Of a stretch of DNA of 47,647 nt, positions 27,432-34,687 are shown piece by piece. The notes below the pieces were generated by a model. The model had not been told where the DNA came from and did not search any database. It saw nothing but the letters and a program-made list of their open reading frames with translations. The translations under genes were made by a program, and so were the position numbers. Origin of the DNA: Bacillota bacterium (GTDB lineage Bacteria; Bacillota; DTU030; DUMP01); the NCBI GenBank assembly GCA_012837285.1, contig DURJ01000131.1, positions 1 to 47,647 on the forward strand, written 5' to 3'. Within the stretch, counting starts at the first letter, position 1, and each line of letters begins with the position of its first letter.

Positions 27432-28064
27432 GTGACGGAACTTGAGCGTCAGCTGGCAATAAGCCCCATCATAGCGGTGATCCGCGACGATGTCAGTTTT
27501 GAGTTGGTACTGAAGTCGCCTGTGTGCTGTGTTCTTCTGGCCTATGGTGAGCTGGTGAGCGTGGGTGCGGCCGTGCGCAAGCTTATAGCGGCGGAGAAAC
27601 TGGTATTTCTTAATTTTGATCTGATCGACGGTTTCGGCAGTGATCAGGCAGCAGTGCGCTTTGTGGCGCAACGTATTAGACCCCATGGCATCCGCAGCAC
27701 GCGCAGCCAACTGATTAAGGCTGCTCATAAGGAAGGCCTGCTCACAATTCAGAGTCTGTTTCTGCTCGATTCGTTGGCAGTGAAAAACGGACTGCGCTCG
27801 GCTCTGGGCTCTTCACCCACAGCGGTGGAAGTACTACCCGGGATCATGCCTCGGGTTATTCGGGACATCAGTAGCAAGTGTCCGTTGCCTATCATTGCCG
27901 GGGGCCTGATTCGCAGTCTGAAGGAGGCGGAAAATGCCCTGGCAGCCGGAGCGGCCGGTTGTGCCACAGCGGAAAAGTCTCTGTGGGACTTAAGACGCCG
28001 ATTCAAAGGAGGTGGTAATAAGGTTAATCAGCCAAAGAGCACAAGTCTGGTACACTATGCCTGA
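27432..28064 (+). CDS. glpP: GlpP antiterminator regulatory protein (copy 2)
   Basis: A 210-aa second GlpP family protein, clearly related to but diverged from the copy at 21736. Shared motifs: SPIIAVIRDD, LNFDLIDGFGSDQAAVRF, GIRSTRSQLIKAAHKEG, VEVLPGIMPRV and PIIAGGLI. It starts at GTG 27432 after GGAGGAG, 29 nt after the DUF1667 gene. It may control the downstream membrane protein/dha part or respond to a different ligand such as dihydroxyacetone phosphate; this is inference. The last 20 residues are a non-conserved tail. Confidence 0.92.
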   Translation: MTELERQLAISPIIAVIRDDVSFELVLKSPVCCVLLAYGELVSVGAAVRKLIAAEKLVFLNFDLIDGFGSDQAAVRFVAQRIRPHGIRSTRSQLIKAAHKEGLLTIQSLFLLDSLAVKNGLRSALGSSPTAVEVLPGIMPRVIRDISSKCPLPIIAGGLIRSLKEAENALAAGAAGCATAEKSLWDLRRRFKGGGNKVNQPKSTSLVHYA

Positions 28065-28082
28065 AAAAAGGGGGATTAGGGG

Positions 28083-28955
28083 ATGGCCATTGACATTCAG
28101 TATTTAGCGGCGGCGTTTGGCGGTGGTGTTTTGGGAGCCTGCTTGGGAGGCTTGCCGGCTTTTATTATGACCGGGTTTGTGTTAATGGTGGGTATAGCGG
28201 CTGGTTTCTTTGGTTCACCGGAAGCGGCCAATGTTATTGCCGGGGTTGGTTTTGGACCGGTGTTGGCACCCTGGGTTGCTTTTGCCGGCGGTGTAGCTGC
28301 TTGTACCTATGCTTCCAGTCGTGGATTGGAAGTTGCCGGGAAGGATATCGGGTCTCCTCTGGCTCAGCTAAATAATCCGGGTGTCCTGTTAGTGGGCGGT
28401 GTTTTTGGTGTTATTGGATGGTTATTATTCTCCCTCTGGAACGCTCTAGGGCTGATGACGGACACTGGCGGACTGACGGTAGCTTTGTCGGCGATAATTG
28501 CACGGGCCGCATTTTATCAAGAAGGACCCTTTGGCACCTTAACCGCAGAGGCTAGGTCAAAAGGTGGACTGTTTGCGGTTACTGAGGGCCACTGCTGGTT
28601 GCCATGGCAAAGCGATTGGGCCCAAGTGGCGATGATCGGCGTGGGCTTCGGGCTGACAGGCGGACTGGTCGGTATTGTCACGGGTCAGCCGGTGCTGGCC
28701 TTTGCCATCAGTGCTGCTTCGCTGGTGTTTCTCCGCTTTGCTCCCGGTTTTCCGGTAACTCACCATATTACTCTACCGGCAGCTTCGGCGGCACTGGCCA
28801 CCGGCAGCATCTGGATGGGTGCGCTGTTTGGTCTCCTGGGCGCTATCTTCGGCGAGGTGGCGGCGCGGACTTTCTATAACTATGGTAAGAACCATATCGA
28901 CCCGCCGGCGGTATCGCTGGTAATTACCAATACAATTATTCAACTGCTTCTCTAA
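28083..28955 (+). CDS. Polytopic membrane protein, candidate glycerol or dihydroxyacetone transporter
   Basis: A 290-aa protein with about eight to ten hydrophobic helices rich in Gly and Ala, no signal peptide, and repeated GVGFG/FGxxG motifs (GVGFGPVLAPWVAFAGGVAA; IGVGFGLTGGLVGIVTGQP). A polar loop with GPFGTLTAEARSKGG and EGHCWLPWQSDW lies between halves. I do not recognise a characterised family. It starts 18 nt after glpP2 and precedes dhaK. Because the cluster has no glpF-type aquaglyceroporin, it may supply the substrate; a role in holding the dehydrogenase at the membrane is an alternative. Confidence 0.7.
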   Translation: MAIDIQYLAAAFGGGVLGACLGGLPAFIMTGFVLMVGIAAGFFGSPEAANVIAGVGFGPVLAPWVAFAGGVAACTYASSRGLEVAGKDIGSPLAQLNNPGVLLVGGVFGVIGWLLFSLWNALGLMTDTGGLTVALSAIIARAAFYQEGPFGTLTAEARSKGGLFAVTEGHCWLPWQSDWAQVAMIGVGFGLTGGLVGIVTGQPVLAFAISAASLVFLRFAPGFPVTHHITLPAASAALATGSIWMGALFGLLGAIFGEVAARTFYNYGKNHIDPPAVSLVITNTIIQLLL

Positions 28956-29001
28956 TAACTGTTTAAATCACCGTATCCGAGGAAACAGAGGGAAAGAATT
29001 T

Positions 29002-29062
29002 AGCTCGAGTATGCCAGTGGCTTCAAGCCTTGAAGCCACTGGCACTGTACGCTTCTCGAGCG
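29002..29062 (+). repeat. Perfect 14-bp hairpin upstream of dhaK
   Basis: GCCAGTGGCTTCAA (29013-29026) and TTGAAGCCACTGGC (29030-29043) pair exactly around a 3-nt loop; outer CTCGAG copies (29004-29009 and 29055-29060) can extend it. No U-tract follows, so it is not a normal terminator. It could be an mRNA processing or stability element in the 176-nt gap before dhaK. Confidence 0.7.
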
Positions 29063-29131
29063 GCTTAACAAAAAGAAAGACGGTAGGAAGTAGAACGGGG
29101 TTATCCATCTATCAAAAGAAGGGGTGATGAA

Positions 29132-30130
29132 ATGAAAAAGCTCATTAATTTGCCGGAGCAGGTAGTGAAAGAGATGCTGGCCGGTATGGAAGCGGCCTAT
29201 CCGGATTATATCCGGCTCTTGCCCGAGCTTAATGTAGTGGTGAGAACAGATGCTCCAATTCAGGGACAGGTGGGATTGGTTAGCGGCGGCGGCAGCGGTC
29301 ACGAGCCGACCCATGGCGGGTTTGTCGGCAAGGGGATGCTATCGGCGGCTTGTGCCGGCGATGTCTTTACTTCGCCAACACCGGATCAAATCTTGGCGGC
29401 TATTAAGGAAGTGGACGGTGGAGCCGGGGTTCTGCTCGTGATAAAGAACTATACCGGCGATGTGATGAACTTTGAGATGGCAGCCGAGCTGGCAGCAGCC
29501 GAGAACATAGAGACTGCCAGTGTAGTGGTAGACGACGATGTAGCCGTGGAAGACAGCCTGTATACCCAGGGTCGCCGGGGTATTGCCGGTACTGTCTTTG
29601 TGCATAAGATTGCCGGGGCCAAAGCGGAAGCCGGCGGCACTCTGGCTGAGGTGCAGGCAGTGGCCAACAAAGTGATCGCCAATGTGCGCAGCATGGGGAT
29701 GGCTTTGACACCTTGCATTGTGCCTGCTGCCGGTAAACCGACGTTTACCTTGGCTGAAGATGAAGTGGAAATCGGGATGGGAATTCACGGTGAGCCTGGC
29801 ACTCACCGGGAAAAAATTAGACCGGCGGATGAGATCACCAAGCACCTTACCGACAAGGTCTTAATTGATCTGCCCTTTAACGAAGGGGATGAAGTGGCAG
29901 TTATGATCAATGGGCTGGGGGCTACTCCGCTGATGGAATTGTTTATTCTCAACAAGAAAGTAGCTGCTATGCTGGCCGAACGGAACATTAAGGTATTCCG
30001 TACTTATGTGGGCGAATACATGACCTCACTGGAGATGGCAGGAGCTTCAGTAACCTTGCTCAAACTGGATGAAGAGCTGAAAGAGCTGCTGGCCGCACCG
30101 GCTGATACGCCGGGATTTAAGCAACTGTAG
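29132..30130 (+). CDS. dhaK: Dihydroxyacetone kinase subunit DhaK
   Basis: A 332-aa subunit of PTS-dependent dihydroxyacetone kinase that binds the substrate covalently through a His hemiaminal. Visible motifs are LVSGGGSGHEPTHGGFVG (substrate-binding loop), NYTGDVMNFEMA, RGIAGTVFVHKIAGA and MGIHGEPGTHRE with the substrate His near residue 219. Length is normal. The ATG follows AAGAAGGGGTGATGAA. It is followed at 52 nt by dhaL. Confidence 0.97.
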   Translation: MKKLINLPEQVVKEMLAGMEAAYPDYIRLLPELNVVVRTDAPIQGQVGLVSGGGSGHEPTHGGFVGKGMLSAACAGDVFTSPTPDQILAAIKEVDGGAGVLLVIKNYTGDVMNFEMAAELAAAENIETASVVVDDDVAVEDSLYTQGRRGIAGTVFVHKIAGAKAEAGGTLAEVQAVANKVIANVRSMGMALTPCIVPAAGKPTFTLAEDEVEIGMGIHGEPGTHREKIRPADEITKHLTDKVLIDLPFNEGDEVAVMINGLGATPLMELFILNKKVAAMLAERNIKVFRTYVGEYMTSLEMAGASVTLLKLDEELKELLAAPADTPGFKQL

Positions 30131-30182
30131 CAGTCCGGGGCGCCGGAAGGCGCCCCTGTGTTGAGGAAAGAGGGGTAGCGGG

Positions 30183-30821
30183 ATGGGACTTAAAGTGAGC
30201 GATCTGAATGAATTAATCTTGGCTATGGGTGCAGTGATTGAGGAGAATAAAGCGTTCTTGACGGAACTCGATAGTGCCATCGGAGATGCTGACCATGGGA
30301 TTAACATGGCCAAAGGGTTTCGAGCCGTAGCCGAAAAAATACCCACGTTAGCCGGCAGTGATGCCGGAACCGTACTTAAAACAGTGGGTATGACTTTGGT
30401 CAGTACAGTGGGCGGCGCGTCGGGTCCCCTATACGGCACCGCGTTTTTGCGTGCTGGCATGAAAATAGGTAATAAAACCGAACTGTCAGCTAATGATTTG
30501 CAGCAGGCTTTGGCTGCTGCCCTGGAGGGGATCAAGCAGCGGGGCCGGGCCGAACCAGGTGACAAGACCATAGTGGATGCTCTTGAGCCGGCGCTGGCGG
30601 CACTAACCGAGGCTCTGGCAGCGGGCAACGGAGCCGCCGCAGCCTTAGGGTCGGCTGTGAGTGCGGCCGAAAACGGGGTGGAATACACTAAAGGAATTAT
30701 TGCCCGCAAAGGGCGCGCCAGCTATCTGGGCGAGCGCAGCCTCGGTCACCAGGATCCTGGAGCCACATCCACCTACTTAATACTGAAGACCATAGAAGAG
30801 TTTTTGACTAGGAGGCAATAG
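30183..30821 (+). CDS. dhaL: Dihydroxyacetone kinase subunit DhaL
   Basis: A 212-aa helical-barrel subunit that carries ADP as a tightly bound cofactor and transfers phosphate to DhaK-bound dihydroxyacetone. The Mg/nucleotide motif DSAIGDADHGINMAKGF (residue about 29) carries the conserved Asp and His residues. Also typical are VGGASGPLYGTAFLRAG, GDKTIVDAL and the C-terminal LGERSLGHQDPGATST. Ends one base before the ATG of the DJ-1/PfpI gene. Confidence 0.97.
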   Translation: MGLKVSDLNELILAMGAVIEENKAFLTELDSAIGDADHGINMAKGFRAVAEKIPTLAGSDAGTVLKTVGMTLVSTVGGASGPLYGTAFLRAGMKIGNKTELSANDLQQALAAALEGIKQRGRAEPGDKTIVDALEPALAALTEALAAGNGAAAALGSAVSAAENGVEYTKGIIARKGRASYLGERSLGHQDPGATSTYLILKTIEEFLTRRQ

Positions 30822-30822
30822 G

Positions 30823-31347
30823 ATGGCTGAACTTACAGGTAAGAAAATAGCGGTATTAGTGGAGGACGGTTTTGAAGACCTGGAGCTTTGGTATCCGGTG
30901 CTGCGCCTGCGGGAAGCCGGTGCTGAAGTGGATGTGATCGGTACCGGTAGCGCTGCCGAATACAGAGGTAAGTATGGGCTTTCCTGTCCAGCGGGAAAAA
31001 ATATCGTCGCTGTCAAGGCGGCTGACTACGACGGGTTAATAGTCCCCGGCGGCTGGGCACCGGACAAGCTGCGCCGCTATGGGAATATATTGGATTTTGT
31101 CCGCGACATTTTCCTGGCCGGCAAACCGGTAGGTGCTATTTGCCATGCTCCTTGGGTGTTGATCTCGGCCAAAGTGCTGACCGGTAAGACCATGACTTCC
31201 ACCGTGGCGGTGAAAGACGATGTGGAAAACGCCGGTGCCACCTGGGTGGATCGGGCGGTAGTGGTGGATGAAAACTTAATCAGTTCCCGGCGTCCGGCTG
31301 ATTTACCGGATTTTTGCCGGGAATTTATCGCCGCCTTCAAGCAGTAG
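30823..31347 (+). CDS. DJ-1/PfpI family protein within the dha operon
   Basis: A 174-aa class I glutamine amidotransferase-like protein of the DJ-1/PfpI/YraA group. The elbow AICHAPWVLI places the nucleophile at Cys107, and the acidic partner is in VEDGFEDLELW near residue 14. GLIVPGGWAPDKLR is also typical. Members act as general stress proteins or on glyoxal/methylglyoxal adducts. It sits between dhaL and dhaM with 1-nt and 9-nt gaps, so it is cotranscribed; protection against methylglyoxal arising from triose phosphates is a reasonable but unproven idea. Confidence 0.92.
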   Translation: MAELTGKKIAVLVEDGFEDLELWYPVLRLREAGAEVDVIGTGSAAEYRGKYGLSCPAGKNIVAVKAADYDGLIVPGGWAPDKLRRYGNILDFVRDIFLAGKPVGAICHAPWVLISAKVLTGKTMTSTVAVKDDVENAGATWVDRAVVVDENLISSRRPADLPDFCREFIAAFKQ

Positions 31348-31356
31348 GGTCAGATT

Positions 31357-31746
31357 ATGGTAGGACTGGTGATTGTATCCCACTCGCAGGCAGTGGCCTT
31401 AGGAACCAGAGAGCTGGCCCTGCAGATGGCACCCAGCGTGCCCATAGCCGCTGCCGGCGGTACGGCTGACGGTCGCTTGGGTACAGATGCTGTGTTGATT
31501 CGACAAGCTATTGAAGAGGTTGCTGATTGTGACGGAGTGCTGGTACTAATGGATTTGGGCAGCGCTGTGTTAAGCACGGAAGTGGCACTGGAGCTTATGG
31601 CGGCCGAGCTGCAGACAAAGGTGCAGCTAGCCGATGGACCGCTAGTTGAAGGTGCGGTAGCAGCGGCAGTAGAGGCTAGCTTAGGGAGCCCGCTGAAAGC
31701 AGTGAAAGCGGCGGCTGAAGGGGCCGCCGGCTTGAAAAAACTCTAG
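31357..31746 (+). CDS. dhaM: DhaM, EIIA-like phosphotransfer subunit of dihydroxyacetone kinase
   Basis: A 129-aa protein of the EIIA-Man fold. It starts MVGLVIVSHSQAVALG, with His9 as the probable phosphorylation site, and continues GGTADGRLGTDAVLIRQAI and VLMDLGSAVLSTEVALE, typical DhaM motifs. It accepts phosphate from HPr and gives it to ADP on DhaL. Unlike E. coli DhaM it has no fused HPr or EI-like domains; those functions are encoded separately just downstream. Confidence 0.95.
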   Translation: MVGLVIVSHSQAVALGTRELALQMAPSVPIAAAGGTADGRLGTDAVLIRQAIEEVADCDGVLVLMDLGSAVLSTEVALELMAAELQTKVQLADGPLVEGAVAAAVEASLGSPLKAVKAAAEGAAGLKKL

Positions 31747-31760
31747 CATGAGGTATAAAG

Positions 31761-32024
31761 ATGAAAGAGATTCAATTAGTACTGACTAACAAGCTGGGAC
31801 TTCATGCCCGGCCGGCGGCGGCGTTTGTGCAAACGGCGGCGGGGTTCAAGTCCCAAATTAGCATTTCCACCGGAGGAAAAACAGCGGATGCCAAAAGCAT
31901 TCTTGGTGTCTTAGGACTGGGGGCCCGCCAAGGGGCTGCCGTTACAATTAGGATTGACGGGGTGGACGAAGAGAAGGCGGCGGCAGGATTGCAGGCATTT
32001 TTTGCCGGCCAGGCTGAAGAGTAG
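31761..32024 (+). CDS. ptsH: Phosphocarrier protein HPr
   Basis: An 87-aa HPr. His15 in KLGLHARPAAAF is the phosphorylation site, and Ser46 in AKSILGVLGLGA is present, so HPr-kinase control is possible. It carries phosphate from EI to DhaM. It lies 14 nt after dhaM and 22 nt before ptsI, so it may be dedicated to the dihydroxyacetone route or be the general HPr of the cell. Confidence 0.95.
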   Translation: MKEIQLVLTNKLGLHARPAAAFVQTAAGFKSQISISTGGKTADAKSILGVLGLGARQGAAVTIRIDGVDEEKAAAGLQAFFAGQAEE

Positions 32025-32046
32025 TTGGAGACAGGGGTGAACACTG

Positions 32047-33765
32047 GTGGAGAACAGATACTTAGGCTTGGGGGCGGCACCAGGAATAGCCATCGGTCCG
32101 GCAGTGGTGTGGTGCCCGGAGCTGCCGAGTGTAGACAAAGAACCGACGACAGGTAGCCCAGAAGAGGAGAGAGCCCGACTGAAGGCGGCAGTACGAGCTG
32201 CGGAAACAGAGTTGGCCGAGCTAAAAAGCCGGACCGAGCGGGAATTGGGACCCGAGGAGGCTGCCATCTTTACCGCCCATCTGCTCATGCTGGCTGATCC
32301 GGCTCTTGTAGGGAGAGCGGCCGGGCTTATTTCCCAGGGCGAAAGTGCTGATACAGCCATGGCTCAGGCGGTAGCAGAGCAGGCGGCTCTGCTGGAAGCC
32401 CTGCCCGATGAGTATTTGGCTGAGAGGGCGGCTGATGTACGCGATGCGGGAGGACGGGTGTTGGCCCATCTACGGGGCCAACAACAACAGCTGCCGCAGC
32501 TTGATGTACCCTCCATTGTAGTAGCCCCTGACTTGACACCGTCCCAGACAGCTCGTCTGCCGAAAGAGCGATTGCTGGGCTTGGTCACGGAGACTGGAGG
32601 TCGTACATCCCATGTGGCTATTATGGCCCGTTCTTTGGGTATTCCGGCGGTGGTGGGGACAGGTGGAATTGTCGCCCAGGTAAAAAGCGGCCAGGTGGTG
32701 GCTCTGGATGGAACCAGCGGGGAAGTAGTGCTACATCCGGAAGCCGCTGAGCTTGCCGAATGGCAGCAACGACAGAACCAACTTAAAACCGACCGCCGTC
32801 GTCGGCAAGCCCTGGCCGCGCAGCCGGCAATCACTGTGGACGGTCAGCGGGTAACTCTGATGGCCAATATCGGCCGCCCATCCGAAGTCCAACCGGCCCT
32901 AAACATGGGGGCCGCGGGAATAGGCCTTTTCCGAACCGAATTCTTGTATATGGATCGGGAGCAACTGCCCAGCGAAGAAGAACAGTTGGCTGCGTATCGG
33001 CAGGTGGTGGAACTGATGGCCCCGCAGCCGGTAATTATCCGCACGCTGGATATCGGCGGCGACAAGGATTTGCCGTATTTAGGCCTGGTTCGAGAGGCTA
33101 ACCCGTTCTTAGGCTGGCGAGCACTGCGTTACTCTTTGTCGCACCCGGAAATATTTCGCACTCAACTGCGAGCTATTCTCCGCGCTGCTGCTGCCGGTGA
33201 GGTTAGAATCATGTTTCCCCTGGTGGTGTCGATTCAGGAGATAAGACAGGCTAAGGAGCAACTGGCTCAGGCTCAAAGAGAGCTGGACGAACGCAAGGTA
33301 CCGCGCGGGGATAAAGTTCAGGTGGGCATTATGGTGGAAACTCCGGCGGCGGCAATAATAGCTGATCAGCTGGCTCGGGAAGCGGATTTCTTTAGCATCG
33401 GTTCTAACGATTTGATCCAGTATACTCTAGCCGCCGACCGGCAGAACGAAAGGGTGGCGGCGGTATTCGATTCGTTTCACCCGGCGGTGCTGCGTCTTAT
33501 TGACACCACTATAGCTGCCGGCCGCGAGGCTGGAATCGAAGTGGGCCTGTGCGGTGAGATGGCCGGCGATCCCCTGGCGACCCCGCTACTTTTGGGGCTG
33601 GGGCTGCAAAAGTTTAGTATGGCGGCACTGTCGCTGCCGGCAGTAAAAGAAAAAGTCCGCACCTGGTCTTTGGACGCAGCCCGGTCACTGGCTCGACAAG
33701 CGCTAGAACTGTCGTCAGGGGAAGAGGTGCAAACACTTGTCTTAAACTGGGGAGACGGAGCCTAG
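32047..33765 (+). CDS. ptsI: PTS enzyme I (PEP-protein phosphotransferase)
   Basis: A 572-aa enzyme I of normal length. The swivel domain carries the active His189 in GGRTSHVAIMARSLGIPAVVG; the PEP-binding barrel has IGLFRTEFLYMDR, RTLDIGGDKDLPYL, EANPFLGWRALRYSL, FFSIGSNDLIQYTLAADR and the catalytic Cys in EVGLCGEMAGD. It moves phosphate from PEP to HPr. GTG start at 32047. Last gene of the glycerol/dihydroxyacetone cluster; no sugar EIIBC is present in the window. Confidence 0.97.
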   Translation: MENRYLGLGAAPGIAIGPAVVWCPELPSVDKEPTTGSPEEERARLKAAVRAAETELAELKSRTERELGPEEAAIFTAHLLMLADPALVGRAAGLISQGESADTAMAQAVAEQAALLEALPDEYLAERAADVRDAGGRVLAHLRGQQQQLPQLDVPSIVVAPDLTPSQTARLPKERLLGLVTETGGRTSHVAIMARSLGIPAVVGTGGIVAQVKSGQVVALDGTSGEVVLHPEAAELAEWQQRQNQLKTDRRRRQALAAQPAITVDGQRVTLMANIGRPSEVQPALNMGAAGIGLFRTEFLYMDREQLPSEEEQLAAYRQVVELMAPQPVIIRTLDIGGDKDLPYLGLVREANPFLGWRALRYSLSHPEIFRTQLRAILRAAAAGEVRIMFPLVVSIQEIRQAKEQLAQAQRELDERKVPRGDKVQVGIMVETPAAAIIADQLAREADFFSIGSNDLIQYTLAADRQNERVAAVFDSFHPAVLRLIDTTIAAGREAGIEVGLCGEMAGDPLATPLLLGLGLQKFSMAALSLPAVKEKVRTWSLDAARSLARQALELSSGEEVQTLVLNWGDGA

Positions 33766-33966
33766 GGTGCGGAGGGTGAAGCATAACCCTATTGTAGCCG
33801 GGACGGCTAATGAACCGCCAAAGTAGAACGGGGCGGCCGGGCCGAAGGCATGCCAGAGCAAGCCGCCCATAAGCAATACTGGCAGCAGAGCGATACTGAT
33901 TAAGGTGAATGCCTTTAATGGTTTGTCTAAGACGCCCCAGTTTAGTGCTAGGGCTTTTTCTTTTTC
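33742..33966 (-). pseudogene. MFS-like transporter remnant, C-terminal two helices
   Basis: One minus-strand frame between stops gives 74 residues that look like a transporter tail: LKAFTLISIALLPVLLMGGL, then LWHAFGPAAPFYFGGSLAVPA and a last helix. There is no start codon with ribosome binding site, and the rest of the gene is absent. It overlaps the last 24 nt of ptsI on the other strand. Just upstream are direct repeats TCGTGTTAAG (33965-33974 and 33975-33984 region). Confidence 0.4.
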
Positions 33967-34028
33967 GTGTTAAGTTCGTGTTAAGGGGACTGAGCTGTTG
34001 ACACATTCCTTGATAATGCCTTTTGGCC

Positions 34029-34493
34029 CTAGCGGAAGGTTTGCCACTGTGAAAGAATTTGGGGATGGGAGTTAAAGAAGGCCAGGAGTCGTTCTAATCC
34101 AGTTACTGCAGCCGGGCTAATGTTATGCTCGATTTTCTCGGCATCTTCCAGTACATCTTCTAAGCCCAGAAGGCGCAAGAAATCTTCTAGTATGTGGTGG
34201 CGGTTGAGCAAATAAGCTCCGCGTTTCCGACCTTTGTCTGTGAGCCGGACAATGCTGTATTTTTCGTATACCAGCCAGTTTCTCTCGGCTAACCTTTGAA
34301 TCATATTGGATGCCGACGGCGGCTGGACGTTCAATGCGGTAGCCAGCTCAAGAACACGAGTATGCCCGCTGTCCTGAGATAGGCGATAAATCATTTCCAG
34401 ATAGTCTTCCATACTGGGGGTTAGGCTCTCGCGGCGTAGCGTGTTTCTTAAGTGGTAGCCGCGGAAGGTATAAAAGTCGGTTTTGTTATCCAT
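34029..34493 (-). CDS. DtxR/MntR-family metal-dependent repressor
   Basis: A 154-aa regulator. Residues about 22-85 form the winged helix-turn-helix (SMEDYLEMIYRLS; LNVQPPSASNMIQRLAERNW), and residues 90-150 the metal-binding dimerisation domain (RHHILEDFLRLLGLE, EHNISPAAVTGLERLLAF). No SH3-like third domain is present, the MntR-type length. ATG 34493 follows AAAGGGGAG; longer starts read into non-coding sequence. It lies downstream of feoAB on the same strand and is likely the iron- or manganese-sensing regulator of that block. Confidence 0.92.
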   Translation of the reverse strand: MDNKTDFYTFRGYHLRNTLRRESLTPSMEDYLEMIYRLSQDSGHTRVLELATALNVQPPSASNMIQRLAERNWLVYEKYSIVRLTDKGRKRGAYLLNRHHILEDFLRLLGLEDVLEDAEKIEHNISPAAVTGLERLLAFFNSHPQILSQWQTFR

Positions 34494-34536
34494 AACATCT
34501 CCCCTTTCTACCGCCGGGACAACAATCTCTCTACCC

Positions 34537-34547
34537 TTTAGCCTACG
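34537..34547. promoter_or_regulatory. Candidate DtxR-type half-site upstream of the repressor gene
   Basis: TTTAGCCTACG resembles the TTAGCCTAA half of DtxR boxes and shares TTAGCCT with a site in the feoA promoter at 37097. It is short, so support is limited. Confidence 0.3.
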
Positions 34548-34687
34548 CCGTGTTCTTTGTGGGCAGAACCTGGCTCTGTCGATAGGTGTGTGGGTGAGTA
34601 GGCTCGCTCGCCGGCGCCATGTTAATAGCGGTCGCCACATTGTGCTCAAAGGACAATCCTACGGGCTTCGCATGTAGTGGAGCTAGC

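Noticed and set aside
34494-34649. N-terminal extension of the DtxR-type repressor
   Set aside because: Arg-rich, unlike the family, and the internal ATG at 34493 has a good ribosome binding site.
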